From Mesorhizobium caraganae (GTDB taxonomy: Bacteria; Pseudomonadota; Alphaproteobacteria; Rhizobiales; Rhizobiaceae), in contig NZ_JAFCGY010000025.1 in assembly GCF_016836705.1 (NCBI RefSeq), positions 1-64,000 of the forward strand: a DNA stretch of 64,000 nt, read 5' to 3'. Positions 8,947 to 18,117 of this stretch are shown here, one piece after another. The notes beneath the pieces are model-generated. The model did no database searches. It worked only from the letters and a program-made list of their open reading frames with translations, and was not told the origin of the DNA. A program made the translations under genes and the position numbers. How positions within the stretch are numbered: the stretch's first letter is position 1; every line of letters begins with the position of its first letter.

Positions 8947-8994
8947 AGAGCAATTCCAGGAAAAGTGTGAAGCGGTTTTCCGCCCGGAATTGCG
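8947..8994. repeat. Dispersed palindrome, CAATTCC subfamily (copy 1)
   Basis: CAATTCC-A-GGAAAA-loop-TTTTCC-GCCC-GGAATTG forms a two-step hairpin with core GTGTGAAGCGG. The same unit recurs near 24437 and 59243, and a sister unit with GAGCATGAT arms near 17846, 22929 and 37429. It lies between the divergent co-chaperone gene and the 3' end of the trans-editing deacylase gene. Confidence 0.75.
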
Positions 8995-9032
8995 TTGAAA
9001 CAAAAAGTCAGTTTTCGCCATCCATGTGGCGA

Positions 9033-9530
9033 TCAAGCCGAGACTTTCAAGATAGCAGCATCATGGCCGGTTGCCTCGACGAATCTGATGAGGTCGGCGG
9101 AAGCGATCGACGTCGTCGCCTCATTGATCAGCGGATGCGCATTAATGACGTCATGCGCCATCAAATCCTGGTCGAGCACCACCTTGACCCGTCTCTCGGT
9201 GTCGTTGATCAGCCCGAACACGGTGACGGCGCCCGGAATGACGCCGAGCAGCTCCATCAGCAGCTCCGGCTTGCCGAAGGAGACACGGCTGGCGGCGCCG
9301 ATGATCGTGTGGATCTGCTTCAGGTCGACGACCGCATCCTCGCCGACGCTGACCAGGAAGAAATTGTCCTTCTTGTCCTTGAGGAACAGGTTCTTCGTGT
9401 GGCCGCCCGAAATCTCGCCGCGCAGCGACTGCGAATCGGCGACCGTGTAGAGCGGCGGATGGCGCACGGTCGACACCGATATGCCGAGATCGGCAAGAAA
9501 GGCGAAAAGCTCGGCTTCAGTCTTCGGCAT
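9033..9530 (-). CDS. Prolyl-tRNA synthetase-associated (YbaK/ProXp-type) trans-editing deacylase
   Basis: About 165 residues of the YbaK/Cys-tRNA(Pro) deacylase fold, closest in layout to the stand-alone prolyl-tRNA editing proteins (PrdX/ProXp-ala): VRHPPLYTVADSQ, GGHTKNLFLKDKKDNFFLVS, then LLGVIPGAVTVFGLINDTE and LDQDLMAHDVINAHPL. The GxxKNLFLKD stretch with its Lys is the catalytic loop of the family. It would hydrolyse mischarged tRNA(Pro), usually Ala-tRNA(Pro). I chose MPKTEAELF (9530) over an upstream in-frame Met at 9572 because family members begin 'TEAELFAxLAxLGI' and GGGAAAG precedes it. Confidence 0.88.
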   Translation of the reverse strand: MPKTEAELFAFLADLGISVSTVRHPPLYTVADSQSLRGEISGGHTKNLFLKDKKDNFFLVSVGEDAVVDLKQIHTIIGAASRVSFGKPELLMELLGVIPGAVTVFGLINDTERRVKVVLDQDLMAHDVINAHPLINEATTSIASADLIRFVEATGHDAAILKVSA

Positions 9531-9756
9531 CGATGGTCTTTCCCTATCTGGTACAAGTCTGGCCACGCGCAAAGCCGTTTACGGCCAATGATGCCGCCGA
9601 GACAAGACCGTCATGCGGGAAGTCAATGAATGACCAGCGTTGCCAACGAGGTTCGGCCAGGCGATTTGGCGCGACCAAAAAGCCCGTCATTTCCCTGTTG
9701 CAATCGCCGCGCTCTTCAGCCATATAGGCCCGGCTTGCGGCCCTAGGGCCGTGTGA

Positions 9757-9831
9757 GCGGGTGTAGCTCAGGGGTAGAGCACAACCTTGCCAAGGTTGGG
9801 GTCGAGCGTTCGAATCGCTTCACCCGCTCCA
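9757..9831 (+). tRNA. tRNA-Gly (GCC anticodon)
   Basis: A full cloverleaf is readable: acceptor GCGGGTG/CACCCGC, D-arm GCTC...GAGC, anticodon stem CAACC/GGTTG around TTGCCAA with GCC anticodon, T-arm GAGCG-TTCGAAT-CGCTT, discriminator T and an encoded CCA end. The GCC anticodon reads GGC/GGT glycine codons, the main Gly codons of this genome. Confidence 0.97.
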
Positions 9832-9860
9832 ATTTCCTCAAAGGGAATCAAGCGATTAAG

Positions 9861-9887
9861 AGGCGCCTTTCGGGGCGCCTTTTGCTT
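9861..9887 (+). terminator. Intrinsic terminator downstream of tRNA-Gly
   Basis: AGGCGCC, six-base loop, GGCGCCT followed by TTTGCTT: a perfect 7-bp GC-rich stem with a short T run, 30 bp after the tRNA 3' end. Confidence 0.85.
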
Positions 9888-9977
9888 ACATGGCTTTCTA
9901 AACCGGCAATGAAGGCTCATTGTAGGCGCGTTGCGGGACTCTCGTTCTACCTTAGAACCAGGCGCGGGTAAGACGGC

Positions 9978-12152
9978 GTGGCGCATAATTCCTTGGTTTC
10001 CAGTTCGGCGAACGGCGGCACCGCTGCCGAAGCACTCGCGTGGCTCGCGTTGCGGAACGCCGCGTCGGATTGCGGCTCAGGTTTGCGCTCGATCGACCAG
10101 CAGCCCCTGCGCGCGCTCCCGGCAGGACGCAAGTGGGCGGATGAGATCGCCAGGGTGATCGTCGATGGCCTTATGGCGGGAGGCCTGTCGGCGCCGGCGC
10201 AATTGGCTGCCGGATGGGACAGGTTCGGCGACGCCATCACCGAGCTGATCGTCGGACTCGGCAAGATCTGGGACAATCCTGCGGCAGCTCGCCGCATCCA
10301 GTATCAGCTTGAGCAAATGCTTCTCGACGCCGACGATCTTGCCGCGCCGCGCAGGCTGGCGCGGACGCTTGGAATTCGCGTCGACGCTCGAAACCCGACC
10401 GCAACCGAACTGCCTGAAGGGATCGATCAGATCTACGCCCACCTGATGATGGATGGCCGGATCCAGGCTGTCGTGCAGTTCGGCGTGCTCGGAGCTGTGA
10501 CAAGGGATCATTGGATTGAATTGATCCAGAATGTCGTGCCCGCTGAGCGGCTTGGCCTTGCAGCTGAGGCATTGTCGACCTCGGCGGAAGGCCGGTCCGA
10601 CCCGGACAGCCATTTCGGCAAACTCGCCCAATTGGCCGCGCAAGCGCGGGAGTTGGTTCGGTCGAGCGCCGAACCTGCACAGCCTCCTGCAACGCCACGC
10701 CGAGCACGGACCGCGGACAGGAGTGATCGCACGGCGTTCTGGAACAGCTATTTCGCGACCGAGGATCCGTGGAAATACGGCTCGCTCTATGAGCAGGAAA
10801 AATATCAGCGGCAGCTCGAAATCCTGCCTGCCGGTCCCATCGGACGGGCGCTTGAGCTGGCCTGCGCGGAGGGCCACTTCACGCGGCAGCTGGCGCCGCG
10901 TGTGGGCCATCTGGCCGCAACCGACATCTCCGCCATAGCCATCGAGCGGGCTCGTGCGCGATGCAGCGATCAGCCGAATGTTGAGTTCGGCGTACTCGAT
11001 TTCGCTGCCGACACGTTGCCGGGTGAGATGGATCTGATCTTCTGTTCGGAAGTGCTCTACTACCTCGATGACCTCGCCGAGTTGCGGCGCATCGCCAAAA
11101 AATTCGCTGCGGCGTTGGCGCCTGGCGGCAGTTTCATCAGCGCACACGCATTCGTGCTGCGTGATAATGTCGAAAAGACGGGCTTCGACTGGAACACATT
11201 CGGTGCCCAGGCGATCTCCGAGACTCTGGCAGCGACCGAAGGCCTCGTGCTCGAGCAATCGATCCAGACCGAGCTCTACCGCATAGACCGCTTCCGCCGC
11301 CTGTCGTCGGACGATGTGGCGACGGAACCGGTGATCGATCATGTGCCAATCCGCGCGCCCATCGACATCGAGGTCGCGCGAAATATCGTCTGGGGCGGGG
11401 CGCGGGCCTTGCGCCGCGACGTCGCGCGCAGCGAGCGGCGCCAACGCATCCCTGTTCTCATGTACCACGGCGTCTCCGATGAAGGTCCGGCGGCGCTCGC
11501 CCGTTTTCGGCTCGCGCCCGCCGCATTCGCCAGCCAGATGGCATGGCTGCGCGCCAATGGCTTTCACGCGATCGGGTCCGAGCAGCTGGAAGGCTTCATC
11601 GCCAACCGTCAGCCTTTCGCTGGCCGCCCCGTGGTCATCACCTTCGACGACGGCTTCCAGAATTTCGCCGACCACGCCTGGCCGATCTTGCGCGCCAACG
11701 ACCTGACCGCGGAAGTGTTCCTGGTGACGGACTTGGTGGGTGAAACGGCAGGATGGGACGCCGACAGCGGTCCGCCGGCGCAGCTTATGGGCGCCGGGAC
11801 GGTGCGACGCCTCGCCGGCGAAGGCGCGTTCTTCGGCAGCCATATGGCGACGCATCGCGCCATCGATGGTCTGTCGAGCGCTGACCTGGCCGCCGAGCTC
11901 CTGCGCTCCCGTCTGTTCATCGAACGGTGGACAGGCCGGCCAACCACCGCGTTCGCGGCACCCTTCTCTGTCACCGACCGGCGGCTCGGCCGGCTGGCCA
12001 GGGAGTGCGGCTATCGAATAGGCTTCGGCCGCAAACACGGGCCGGCGGACCTCGATAGCAATCCCATCGACCTTCCGCGCATCGAGATACGCGGTGACCG
12101 CTCGCTCGATGACTTTGTCGCCACTGTCGAGGCTGTGCTCGATGAACGCTGA
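9978..12152 (+). CDS. Three-part protein: unknown helical domain, NodS-like methyltransferase, NodB-like polysaccharide deacetylase
   Basis: 724 residues with a GTG start; the upstream ribosome-binding site is weak. Residues 1-240 are Ala-rich and helical with no recognised motif. Residues about 250-440 resemble NodS-type class I methyltransferases: FWNSYFATEDPWKYGSLYEQ, SAM loop ALELACAEGHFT (about 290), DLIFCSEVLYYL (about 352). Residues about 490-724 are a NodB-type carbohydrate esterase 4: PVLMYHGVSDEG, VVITFDDGFQNF (catalytic and metal Asp, about 555), GSHMATHRAI (metal His pair) and FAAPFS. Related rhizobial proteins are fused to a glycosyltransferase at the N-terminus; that domain is not evident here. 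A role in N-methylating and deacetylating a chitooligosaccharide or surface sugar is inferred. It stands alone after the tRNA terminator. Confidence 0.8.
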   Translation: MAHNSLVSSSANGGTAAEALAWLALRNAASDCGSGLRSIDQQPLRALPAGRKWADEIARVIVDGLMAGGLSAPAQLAAGWDRFGDAITELIVGLGKIWDNPAAARRIQYQLEQMLLDADDLAAPRRLARTLGIRVDARNPTATELPEGIDQIYAHLMMDGRIQAVVQFGVLGAVTRDHWIELIQNVVPAERLGLAAEALSTSAEGRSDPDSHFGKLAQLAAQARELVRSSAEPAQPPATPRRARTADRSDRTAFWNSYFATEDPWKYGSLYEQEKYQRQLEILPAGPIGRALELACAEGHFTRQLAPRVGHLAATDISAIAIERARARCSDQPNVEFGVLDFAADTLPGEMDLIFCSEVLYYLDDLAELRRIAKKFAAALAPGGSFISAHAFVLRDNVEKTGFDWNTFGAQAISETLAATEGLVLEQSIQTELYRIDRFRRLSSDDVATEPVIDHVPIRAPIDIEVARNIVWGGARALRRDVARSERRQRIPVLMYHGVSDEGPAALARFRLAPAAFASQMAWLRANGFHAIGSEQLEGFIANRQPFAGRPVVITFDDGFQNFADHAWPILRANDLTAEVFLVTDLVGETAGWDADSGPPAQLMGAGTVRRLAGEGAFFGSHMATHRAIDGLSSADLAAELLRSRLFIERWTGRPTTAFAAPFSVTDRRLGRLARECGYRIGFGRKHGPADLDSNPIDLPRIEIRGDRSLDDFVATVEAVLDER

Positions 12153-12326
12153 ACGCGTCAGTGTCCCGCCCACAATGCGCGAGATACAATCGACGAGACG
12201 CCCCGCAGCGTAGCGCATAGTCCCGCGCCAGCTCCGCCCTAAGTCCTGAGACCACGAAGGATTCCATCCATTCGCATCGGGCAGGATTTTTAGTAGGTTG
12301 CCGCAAGGTAAATTGGGGATTTCGGC

Positions 12327-13772
12327 GTGATGGTGGTCAACGATCGCCTTCTCGAAGGCAAGATGACCGAGATCGAGCAAGCGCGAGTATGGAGCCCGCG
12401 CGTCATCTCAAAATTCGAAATGCTTATCAGGAACGGCGACGACCAGGCGCTCTATCGCGTCAATCCGCTGGCCTTTGCCCGCGACCGCGCAATCGCCGAG
12501 CCTGAAGCAATCGACCTCTTCCTTTACGCGGCCCGCTGCGGCCTGTTCGATATGAGCTGGGACGTACTCTGTCCCCAGTCCGGGATGGTGCTCGACAGTT
12601 TCGGCGCCCTGCGCACGCTGCAGACACATTACGTCTGTGGCCTGTGCGACGTATCGGGCGATACCGACCTCGACGACTTCATCGAGGTCTCCTTCTCCGT
12701 GTCGCCCCATCTGCGGCGCCTTCCGTTCCACGAACCCCAAACGCTCTCTGTCGAGGATTTTCACTGGAAGCTTCACTTCGGACATGACGGGCGGCTACCG
12801 GGGCAAGACGTTCGCTTTCTCGACGTTCTGCGCAGCTTCGTCCGGGGCATGACGTTCCTGCCGCCGGGTACCACAACAATGCTGCGCGCTGATCTCGGTC
12901 CGGGCTCCCTGTCGGGCGTCAACGTGCAGACACAGGCGGCATTCGCTGTACCCATATCAGGGGATCCGGTGTTGGCGCCGACACTTCTCAAGATCAGCTA
13001 TGACGGCAAGCGTTTCTTGCCGGCGTTGCCGGTCGTGCCACCCGGTCCGGTCGTCATTGAGGTTGCGAACACCGGACCCGGTCGTGGCGCGTTGCTTCTC
13101 ATCAACTGGCCGCCCGAGCTTGTCGCGCTGACGACCAAACCGACGCTCGATTTCGACCCATACGTTTCCGGCGGCGCGCTGCTTGCGCGGCAAACCTTCC
13201 GCCACCTCTTCCGTTCCGAGCGTGTCGACGAGAAGGAGGGGCTCGGCATCCGGCAGATCACCTTCCTGTTCACGGACCTCAAGGGGTCCACCGCCATGTA
13301 TGAGCGCCTTGGCGACCTCAACGCCTATGCCCTGGTCCGCGAGCATTTCGCTCTGGTCAACGCGGCGGTTCAGCAACATTCCGGAGCGGTGGTCAAGACT
13401 ATTGGAGATGCGGTGATGGCAGTATTTTCGCGGCCATCGGATGCAATCTCGGCCGCACTCCACATCTTTGAAGAAATCGATCGCTTCAACGGCGACCACG
13501 ACGGGCCGGGGATCATCCTCAAGATCGGTGCCCACTGTGGACCGTCGATTGCCGTGACGCTCAACGACAACCTCGACTATTTCGGCCAGACCGTGAATGT
13601 CGCCGCGCGCGTGCAGTCACTGGCGGAAGCCGGACAGGTTTGCATCTCAGAGGCGCTCTATGGCGCGCCCGGCGTGAGCGACCTGCTCGCGGGCCGAAGC
13701 GTCGTCGCGTTTGATGCGCCTCTTCGAGGTGTAGAGGGCGATGCAACTGTCTATCGCATCATGCGAGGATAG
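12327..13772 (+). CDS. Class III adenylate/guanylate cyclase with DUF5939-type N-terminal region (paralog A)
   Basis: 481 residues from a GTG at 12327 (ATG at 12330; a third start at 12363 with GAAGG upstream is as likely). The N-terminal 290 residues form a sensor region I associate with DUF5939; the cyclase domain starts at about 310. Catalytic parts look intact: metal Asp in FTDLKGST, substrate Lys and second Asp in VKTIGDAVMAVF, DYFGQ, then VNVAARVQ with Asn and Arg. It should make cAMP (or cGMP). A close paralog lies at 23008-24423. Its zinc ribbon-like segment reads CPQSG...CGLC where the paralog has CPGCG...CSLC, so one Cys is lost. No membrane segment is apparent, so cytosolic. Confidence 0.88.
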   Translation: MMVVNDRLLEGKMTEIEQARVWSPRVISKFEMLIRNGDDQALYRVNPLAFARDRAIAEPEAIDLFLYAARCGLFDMSWDVLCPQSGMVLDSFGALRTLQTHYVCGLCDVSGDTDLDDFIEVSFSVSPHLRRLPFHEPQTLSVEDFHWKLHFGHDGRLPGQDVRFLDVLRSFVRGMTFLPPGTTTMLRADLGPGSLSGVNVQTQAAFAVPISGDPVLAPTLLKISYDGKRFLPALPVVPPGPVVIEVANTGPGRGALLLINWPPELVALTTKPTLDFDPYVSGGALLARQTFRHLFRSERVDEKEGLGIRQITFLFTDLKGSTAMYERLGDLNAYALVREHFALVNAAVQQHSGAVVKTIGDAVMAVFSRPSDAISAALHIFEEIDRFNGDHDGPGIILKIGAHCGPSIAVTLNDNLDYFGQTVNVAARVQSLAEAGQVCISEALYGAPGVSDLLAGRSVVAFDAPLRGVEGDATVYRIMRG

Positions 13773-13839
13773 AACGCGACTGCGTGCCGCAGCCATTGCC
13801 TCGGCCCCAGTAACCCGCCTGTTTACCTCGTTCACAAGC

Positions 13840-14520
13840 CTATTGGGCGACCTGCGACACGGCTGACATCAGCTCCTGCGGGTTTGGCGCGCCAAACATG
13901 TATCGCCCACCCTCCGGCACCTCGGTGAAGCTCCAGCGGACGATCCCCTGCCGGTCCAGCAGGAACTGACCGACCAATTGTCCGTGTCCCGTTGCGATCA
14001 TCTGCTCGTCGGCTTCGGTCAGTTCGTAGTGGTCCTTCTTGTCGAGGATTGCGGCGGCGGTCATAGGATCCATGGGACCGGGCAATTCGCCAGGGATGTC
14101 TACCCGCATATCCTGTGCCGCTGCCATCGCGACCTTGTACGGCCAGTTCGTCTCGTTCTCGGTGAATTCGAGATTGGGCAGTCCAAAAGCACGATGTGAA
14201 GCACGTTCCGGGTCCGAGGCCGCAAGCAGGTTCGGCATCGGGTGGTAGCGGAAATAGAGACGCGCCCGTTCGATCGGTGTGTTGACCACCGTCAGGCTCC
14301 CCACGCCCCTTTCGCGCAGCTCCGGATCAAGCCGCGCCTGGGCGGCGATGTGGCGCCGGCAAAACGCGCAATGCAGACCTCGAAACAGGCCGACCAGCAC
14401 CGGCTTTTGTCCGCGAAAGTCGTCAAGCGCGATCTTGCCTTCCTGGGTAATGGCGTCGAGGACCACGTTCGGCGCACGGTCACCCGGCTGAAGCGGCAAC
14501 AAGTCACTATGCGCGGACAT
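13840..14520 (-). CDS. AhpC/TSA-type redoxin domain protein
   Basis: 226 residues with a peroxiredoxin/thioredoxin-like fold: PGDRAPNVVLDAITQEGK, then PVLVGLFRGLHCAFCRRH, where C-A-F-C sits at the peroxidatic position, giving a CxxC rather than the TxxC of AhpC. A longer second half includes a segment on GHGQLVGQFLLDRQGIVRW, where family members bind or signal redox state. It probably reduces peroxides or disulphides; substrate unknown. Start at 14520 (MSAHSDLLPL) chosen because the longer extension overlaps the upstream gene. It begins 19 bp after the stop of the cyclase-ATPase gene on the same strand, so the two are probably one operon. Confidence 0.75.
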   Translation of the reverse strand: MSAHSDLLPLQPGDRAPNVVLDAITQEGKIALDDFRGQKPVLVGLFRGLHCAFCRRHIAAQARLDPELRERGVGSLTVVNTPIERARLYFRYHPMPNLLAASDPERASHRAFGLPNLEFTENETNWPYKVAMAAAQDMRVDIPGELPGPMDPMTAAAILDKKDHYELTEADEQMIATGHGQLVGQFLLDRQGIVRWSFTEVPEGGRYMFGAPNPQELMSAVSQVAQ

Positions 14521-14539
14521 TTCCAACCTCCACCCCCGG

Positions 14540-17500
14540 CTAGTCGAGAAACGGCAGCACGACAAGCCCTTCCGGGTCGAGCCCGTGCTGGGCGCATATA
14601 CCCTGCGCCAGGGAAAAGTAGCGTTCGGCCTCGGGCAGGTTGTCGAGGTCGAGATTAAGCGTTGCAAGACCATCATAGCACGGAAACAGCAGTTGCGGTT
14701 CGCCCGTTTCGCGGGCTACGTCCAGTGCTTCGTGGAACAAGCCAACCGCCAGGTCGGGACGGCCGTTGCACTGGTGGATCTGCCCAAGCACGATCAACGG
14801 CACCGCCAGGTGTTCGCGCTGGTCTAGCGCCCGGTCGATCTCGATGGCCTTCTCGGCAGCAGGCACGCCCTCCGTTGGGCAGCGATCCGTGAAAGTACAA
14901 CAAGCCACCGCCAGATTGACGAGGAGGCGCGCCTGGAAGCCCAGATCACCAATACGGCGCGCCACTTCAAGACCGCGCCGACAGACCTCCATCGCCTTGG
15001 CCGGATCGATGGTCGTGTAAAGCACGCCGAGATTGGTGTAGCCGCGGCAGGCCGCGCCCGGCAGACCGGCGGCTTCGGCCAATTCAATGCTGCGCTCAAC
15101 CTCCCGCACGGCTTCATGGTTTCGCCCAAGGCGAGCCAGCGCAACACCCTTTGTATTGAGTGCCTCGGCGGTCACGAGAGTGGCATCGCGCCCCACCTCG
15201 GAGACATGCCCCGTTGTCAGAGTGCCTACGCAATCCAGCGCTGCATCTGCCAATTTTGCCGCGAGGGCGTGATCTCCGCTACGGAATGCCTGTCGGCCGC
15301 GCTCTTGCCACAGATGCGCCTGCTCGACCGGGGCATCCGCTCCATCGAGGAGCGCCGCCGCTTCAGCATAGCGGGATTCCGCGTTGTCCCGCTTGCCGAC
15401 GTCCCAGAGCAGTCGACCTATCTTGCGCAAAACGCGCGCCGCAGCGACGCGATCGGCTGACGCGCGGTATGCCTGCAGCACCGTCTCGTAGTGCTGGTGC
15501 GCGATCTCGCGGCGGCCTGCCGGGCCGCTCAAATCGGCAATGCGCTCTGCAATTGCCAGTTTGAGCGGTGTTTGTGCCTTCTCGCCCAACGCGGTCAGCG
15601 CGCGCTCGTAGAAACGAAGGGCGTCGTCATTGGCGTATATCATGCGAGCGCGATCGCCCGCCGCCTGCAGGTAATGCGCCCCTCTCTCGCGCTCCGCGCT
15701 CAGTGCGAAATGGTGACCGAGCACGGTCAAATCCTCGAGCCGTTCCGGCTTGTCGCCGCACAATCGCTCCAGGGCGGCGCCGACCCGCCCGTGGATGTCG
15801 GTCCGGCGTTGCAGGAGCAGATTCTGGTAGATCACGTCCTGCAGCAATGTTTGCGTAAAGCGGTAGCTTTGCGACGAGACAGAACCAGATCCGGCAACTT
15901 CCTCGATGATTTCCGCATCGCAAAGCAGTTCGCAGCCGGCCTCCAGCCGGCCGGGGTCGGCCGTCACGGCCTTCAGAAGCGTGGCATCGAAGCGCGGGCC
16001 GATTACCGCGGCCTCTTGAGCCAACCGGCGTACCTCCTGGGGCAGCCGGTCGACGCGAGCAAGCAACATTGCCTGGATCGTGGCCGGGATGCCGGTTGCG
16101 ACTTCGCCTGCCACGGTCCGCCATTGCTCACCCTCGCGCGTCAACACACCGCGATCGATAAGCCCACGAACGATCTCCTCGATAAAAAGCGGGTTGCCGC
16201 CCGCGCGCTCGAGGATCTGGTCGAGAAGCACTCCCGCGGAGTTTACCCAGCTCTCGCCGAAAAGCGCCGCCACCAGGCTGCGTCCGTCACGGCTGCTGAG
16301 GGGCGACAGCCTGAGCGCTGTGTGACTGACCCGACTTGAGTCGAGCTGGTCGTTGTCCGGCGCCGGACGATGCGTGACCAGCAACATCAACCGCGTGCGT
16401 TCCAGCCTGTCCATCACGAAACGCAATGCCTCAAGCGACACGGCGTCGGCCCAGTGCAGGTCTTCGACGACAATCAACAGCGGCGACAACGCAAGCCGCC
16501 GCTCGATGATTGTGCGGACTGCATAGAGAATTTGCCGCCGCAGCTGCTCGGGCTCGACATGCTGCAAGGTGGCATCGGGGTCGCCAAGGCCAAGCACATG
16601 GTAGAGCAAAGGCATCAGCCGCTTCGCCTCCTCGCCCTGCAGGCCGAGATCGGTCAGCAAGGCTGCGAGCTTGCCCCGCATTTCGTCGCCATTGTCGTTT
16701 TGCATCATCCCGGCAGCGCTGCGCACCACTGCGCCCAGGGCGCCGAATGATTGTTCGCCCAGTGGTGAGCACGTAGCCTGCCGCACGGCGACATTGCGAA
16801 AACGATCCTCGTCGCCGACGCGGGCGACGAACTCCTTCACCAGCCGCGATTTCCCGATACCGGCTTCTCCGACGAGGCGGACAAGTTGGGCCGAGCCGCC
16901 GCACGCCTGGTCAAGGCTCGCCAGCATTCTGTTGAGCTCCGCATCACGGCCTATTATCGGCGCACTGAGGCCGAGCGCCTCGAGCCCACGCGCTGCACGC
17001 GGCGCGGCCAGCGGTGCATCCAGTCGATGGACGAGCACACTGCCGGCCTTGCCGCGCAAGGCGACATCGCCCAGCGACTCGTAAGAGAAGGCATGCCGGG
17101 TCAACCTGTGCGTGAGCTCGCCCACCAGCACCTCACCCGGCGCTGCCAGCGATTGCAGGCGTTGCGCCGTGTTCACCGTGTCGCCGGTCACCGAATAGGA
17201 TTTGGCGGTGCCGATGCCCAATCCGCCGGTAACGACCGGACCCGTGTTTATGCCGATATGGAGCAACAGAGGCGAACCGGAATGACGGGCGCTTTCACCG
17301 AGCCGCGCCGTCCGGGCGATCATGTCGAGAGCGGCGCGAAGCGCGCGTTCCGGATCGTCCTCATGCGCGACCGGCGCACCGAATAGGGCGAGCAGTGCAT
17401 CGCCGATGAATTTGTCGACGAAGCCACCAAAGTTTCGCACGGCCGCCGTCAATTCCTTGAACAGTTCGTTCTGCAGCGCTTGCATGACTTCGGGGTCGAG

Positions 17501-17839
17501 CTGCTCGCTGAGTGTCGTGAAGCCGCAGAGGTCGGCGAACAGGACCGTTACCGTCCGTCGATCGGCGTCGGAGACGGGAGACTGCCCTTCCTCGCTTTCG
17601 ATGTTCGGTGACGGAGTTCGAGAGGGTGGCGCAATGGTCCGGCCTGGTGTTGGAGCAGGCCGTTCGGCGGCTTTTGCGGACGCGCCGACGCTTGCCCCAC
17701 ATTTCGGACAGAACTCGAAATCGGGTGCGCAGGCGTAGCCGCAACTGGCGCAAGGCACGGGCTGGCGCCGGCCACACTTCGGACAGAAGGCGAAGCCGCC
17801 CTCAATCTCGAAACCGCAGCCCGAGCAGTCCATGGACAC
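14540..17839 (-). CDS. Zinc-ribbon / class III cyclase / AAA-type ATPase / TPR signalling protein
   Basis: 1099 residues. Two zinc ribbons at the N-terminus (Cys 5, 8, 19, 22 and 30, 33, 44, 47), a cyclase domain (about 90-270: metal Asp in FADLCGFT, Lys and Asp in VDKFIGDALLALF, VNTAQRLQ), an ATPase of the STAND/MalT-like type (Walker A GEAGIGKSRL about 325, Walker B LLIVVEDLHWAD), then a long TPR-like helical C-terminus. Such proteins are common in Hyphomicrobiales; the ATPase-TPR part probably senses a partner and gates the cyclase. Starts GTG at 17839, with an ATG two codons on. The promoter region overlaps a palindromic repeat. Followed after 19 bp by the redoxin gene. Confidence 0.9.
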   Translation of the reverse strand: MSMDCSGCGFEIEGGFAFCPKCGRRQPVPCASCGYACAPDFEFCPKCGASVGASAKAAERPAPTPGRTIAPPSRTPSPNIESEEGQSPVSDADRRTVTVLFADLCGFTTLSEQLDPEVMQALQNELFKELTAAVRNFGGFVDKFIGDALLALFGAPVAHEDDPERALRAALDMIARTARLGESARHSGSPLLLHIGINTGPVVTGGLGIGTAKSYSVTGDTVNTAQRLQSLAAPGEVLVGELTHRLTRHAFSYESLGDVALRGKAGSVLVHRLDAPLAAPRAARGLEALGLSAPIIGRDAELNRMLASLDQACGGSAQLVRLVGEAGIGKSRLVKEFVARVGDEDRFRNVAVRQATCSPLGEQSFGALGAVVRSAAGMMQNDNGDEMRGKLAALLTDLGLQGEEAKRLMPLLYHVLGLGDPDATLQHVEPEQLRRQILYAVRTIIERRLALSPLLIVVEDLHWADAVSLEALRFVMDRLERTRLMLLVTHRPAPDNDQLDSSRVSHTALRLSPLSSRDGRSLVAALFGESWVNSAGVLLDQILERAGGNPLFIEEIVRGLIDRGVLTREGEQWRTVAGEVATGIPATIQAMLLARVDRLPQEVRRLAQEAAVIGPRFDATLLKAVTADPGRLEAGCELLCDAEIIEEVAGSGSVSSQSYRFTQTLLQDVIYQNLLLQRRTDIHGRVGAALERLCGDKPERLEDLTVLGHHFALSAERERGAHYLQAAGDRARMIYANDDALRFYERALTALGEKAQTPLKLAIAERIADLSGPAGRREIAHQHYETVLQAYRASADRVAAARVLRKIGRLLWDVGKRDNAESRYAEAAALLDGADAPVEQAHLWQERGRQAFRSGDHALAAKLADAALDCVGTLTTGHVSEVGRDATLVTAEALNTKGVALARLGRNHEAVREVERSIELAEAAGLPGAACRGYTNLGVLYTTIDPAKAMEVCRRGLEVARRIGDLGFQARLLVNLAVACCTFTDRCPTEGVPAAEKAIEIDRALDQREHLAVPLIVLGQIHQCNGRPDLAVGLFHEALDVARETGEPQLLFPCYDGLATLNLDLDNLPEAERYFSLAQGICAQHGLDPEGLVVLPFLD

Positions 17840-17845
17840 CTCACC

Positions 17846-17896
17846 AGAGCATGATACCGAAAAGTGTAAAGCGGTTTTCGGACGACATCATGCTCT
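17846..17896. repeat. Dispersed palindrome, GAGCATGAT subfamily (copy 1)
   Basis: AGAGCATGAT...CGAAAA-GTGTAAAGCGG-TTTTCG...ATCATGCTCT. Both ends and the inner steps pair. It lies 7 bp before the start of the left-pointing cyclase-ATPase gene, so it is within that gene's leader or promoter. Confidence 0.75.
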
Positions 17897-18117
17897 ATCT
17901 CTTTGACCGAGGGCATGACGCGTGATCTCGCCACGCTCGTCACGGCCAGCACAAGGATGAACCGATAGCTGTCAACCGGCAAGCGGTAGCGCAAATGGGC
18001 ATCCGGATGGGTTCGGCGGCAGAGCGCTGCCGATACGGTCGGCCGCGTGGCCGTCGTTTGCGAAAATTCTCTCTCACCCCCATCTTCCTGCTATCGTGGA
18101 GATGAGGAGGCGGGCCC

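Noticed and set aside
10077..12380. 767-codon minus-strand frame opposite the methyltransferase/deacetylase gene
   Set aside because: The plus-strand frame carries clear motifs (TFDDG, SAM loop); the minus frame has none.
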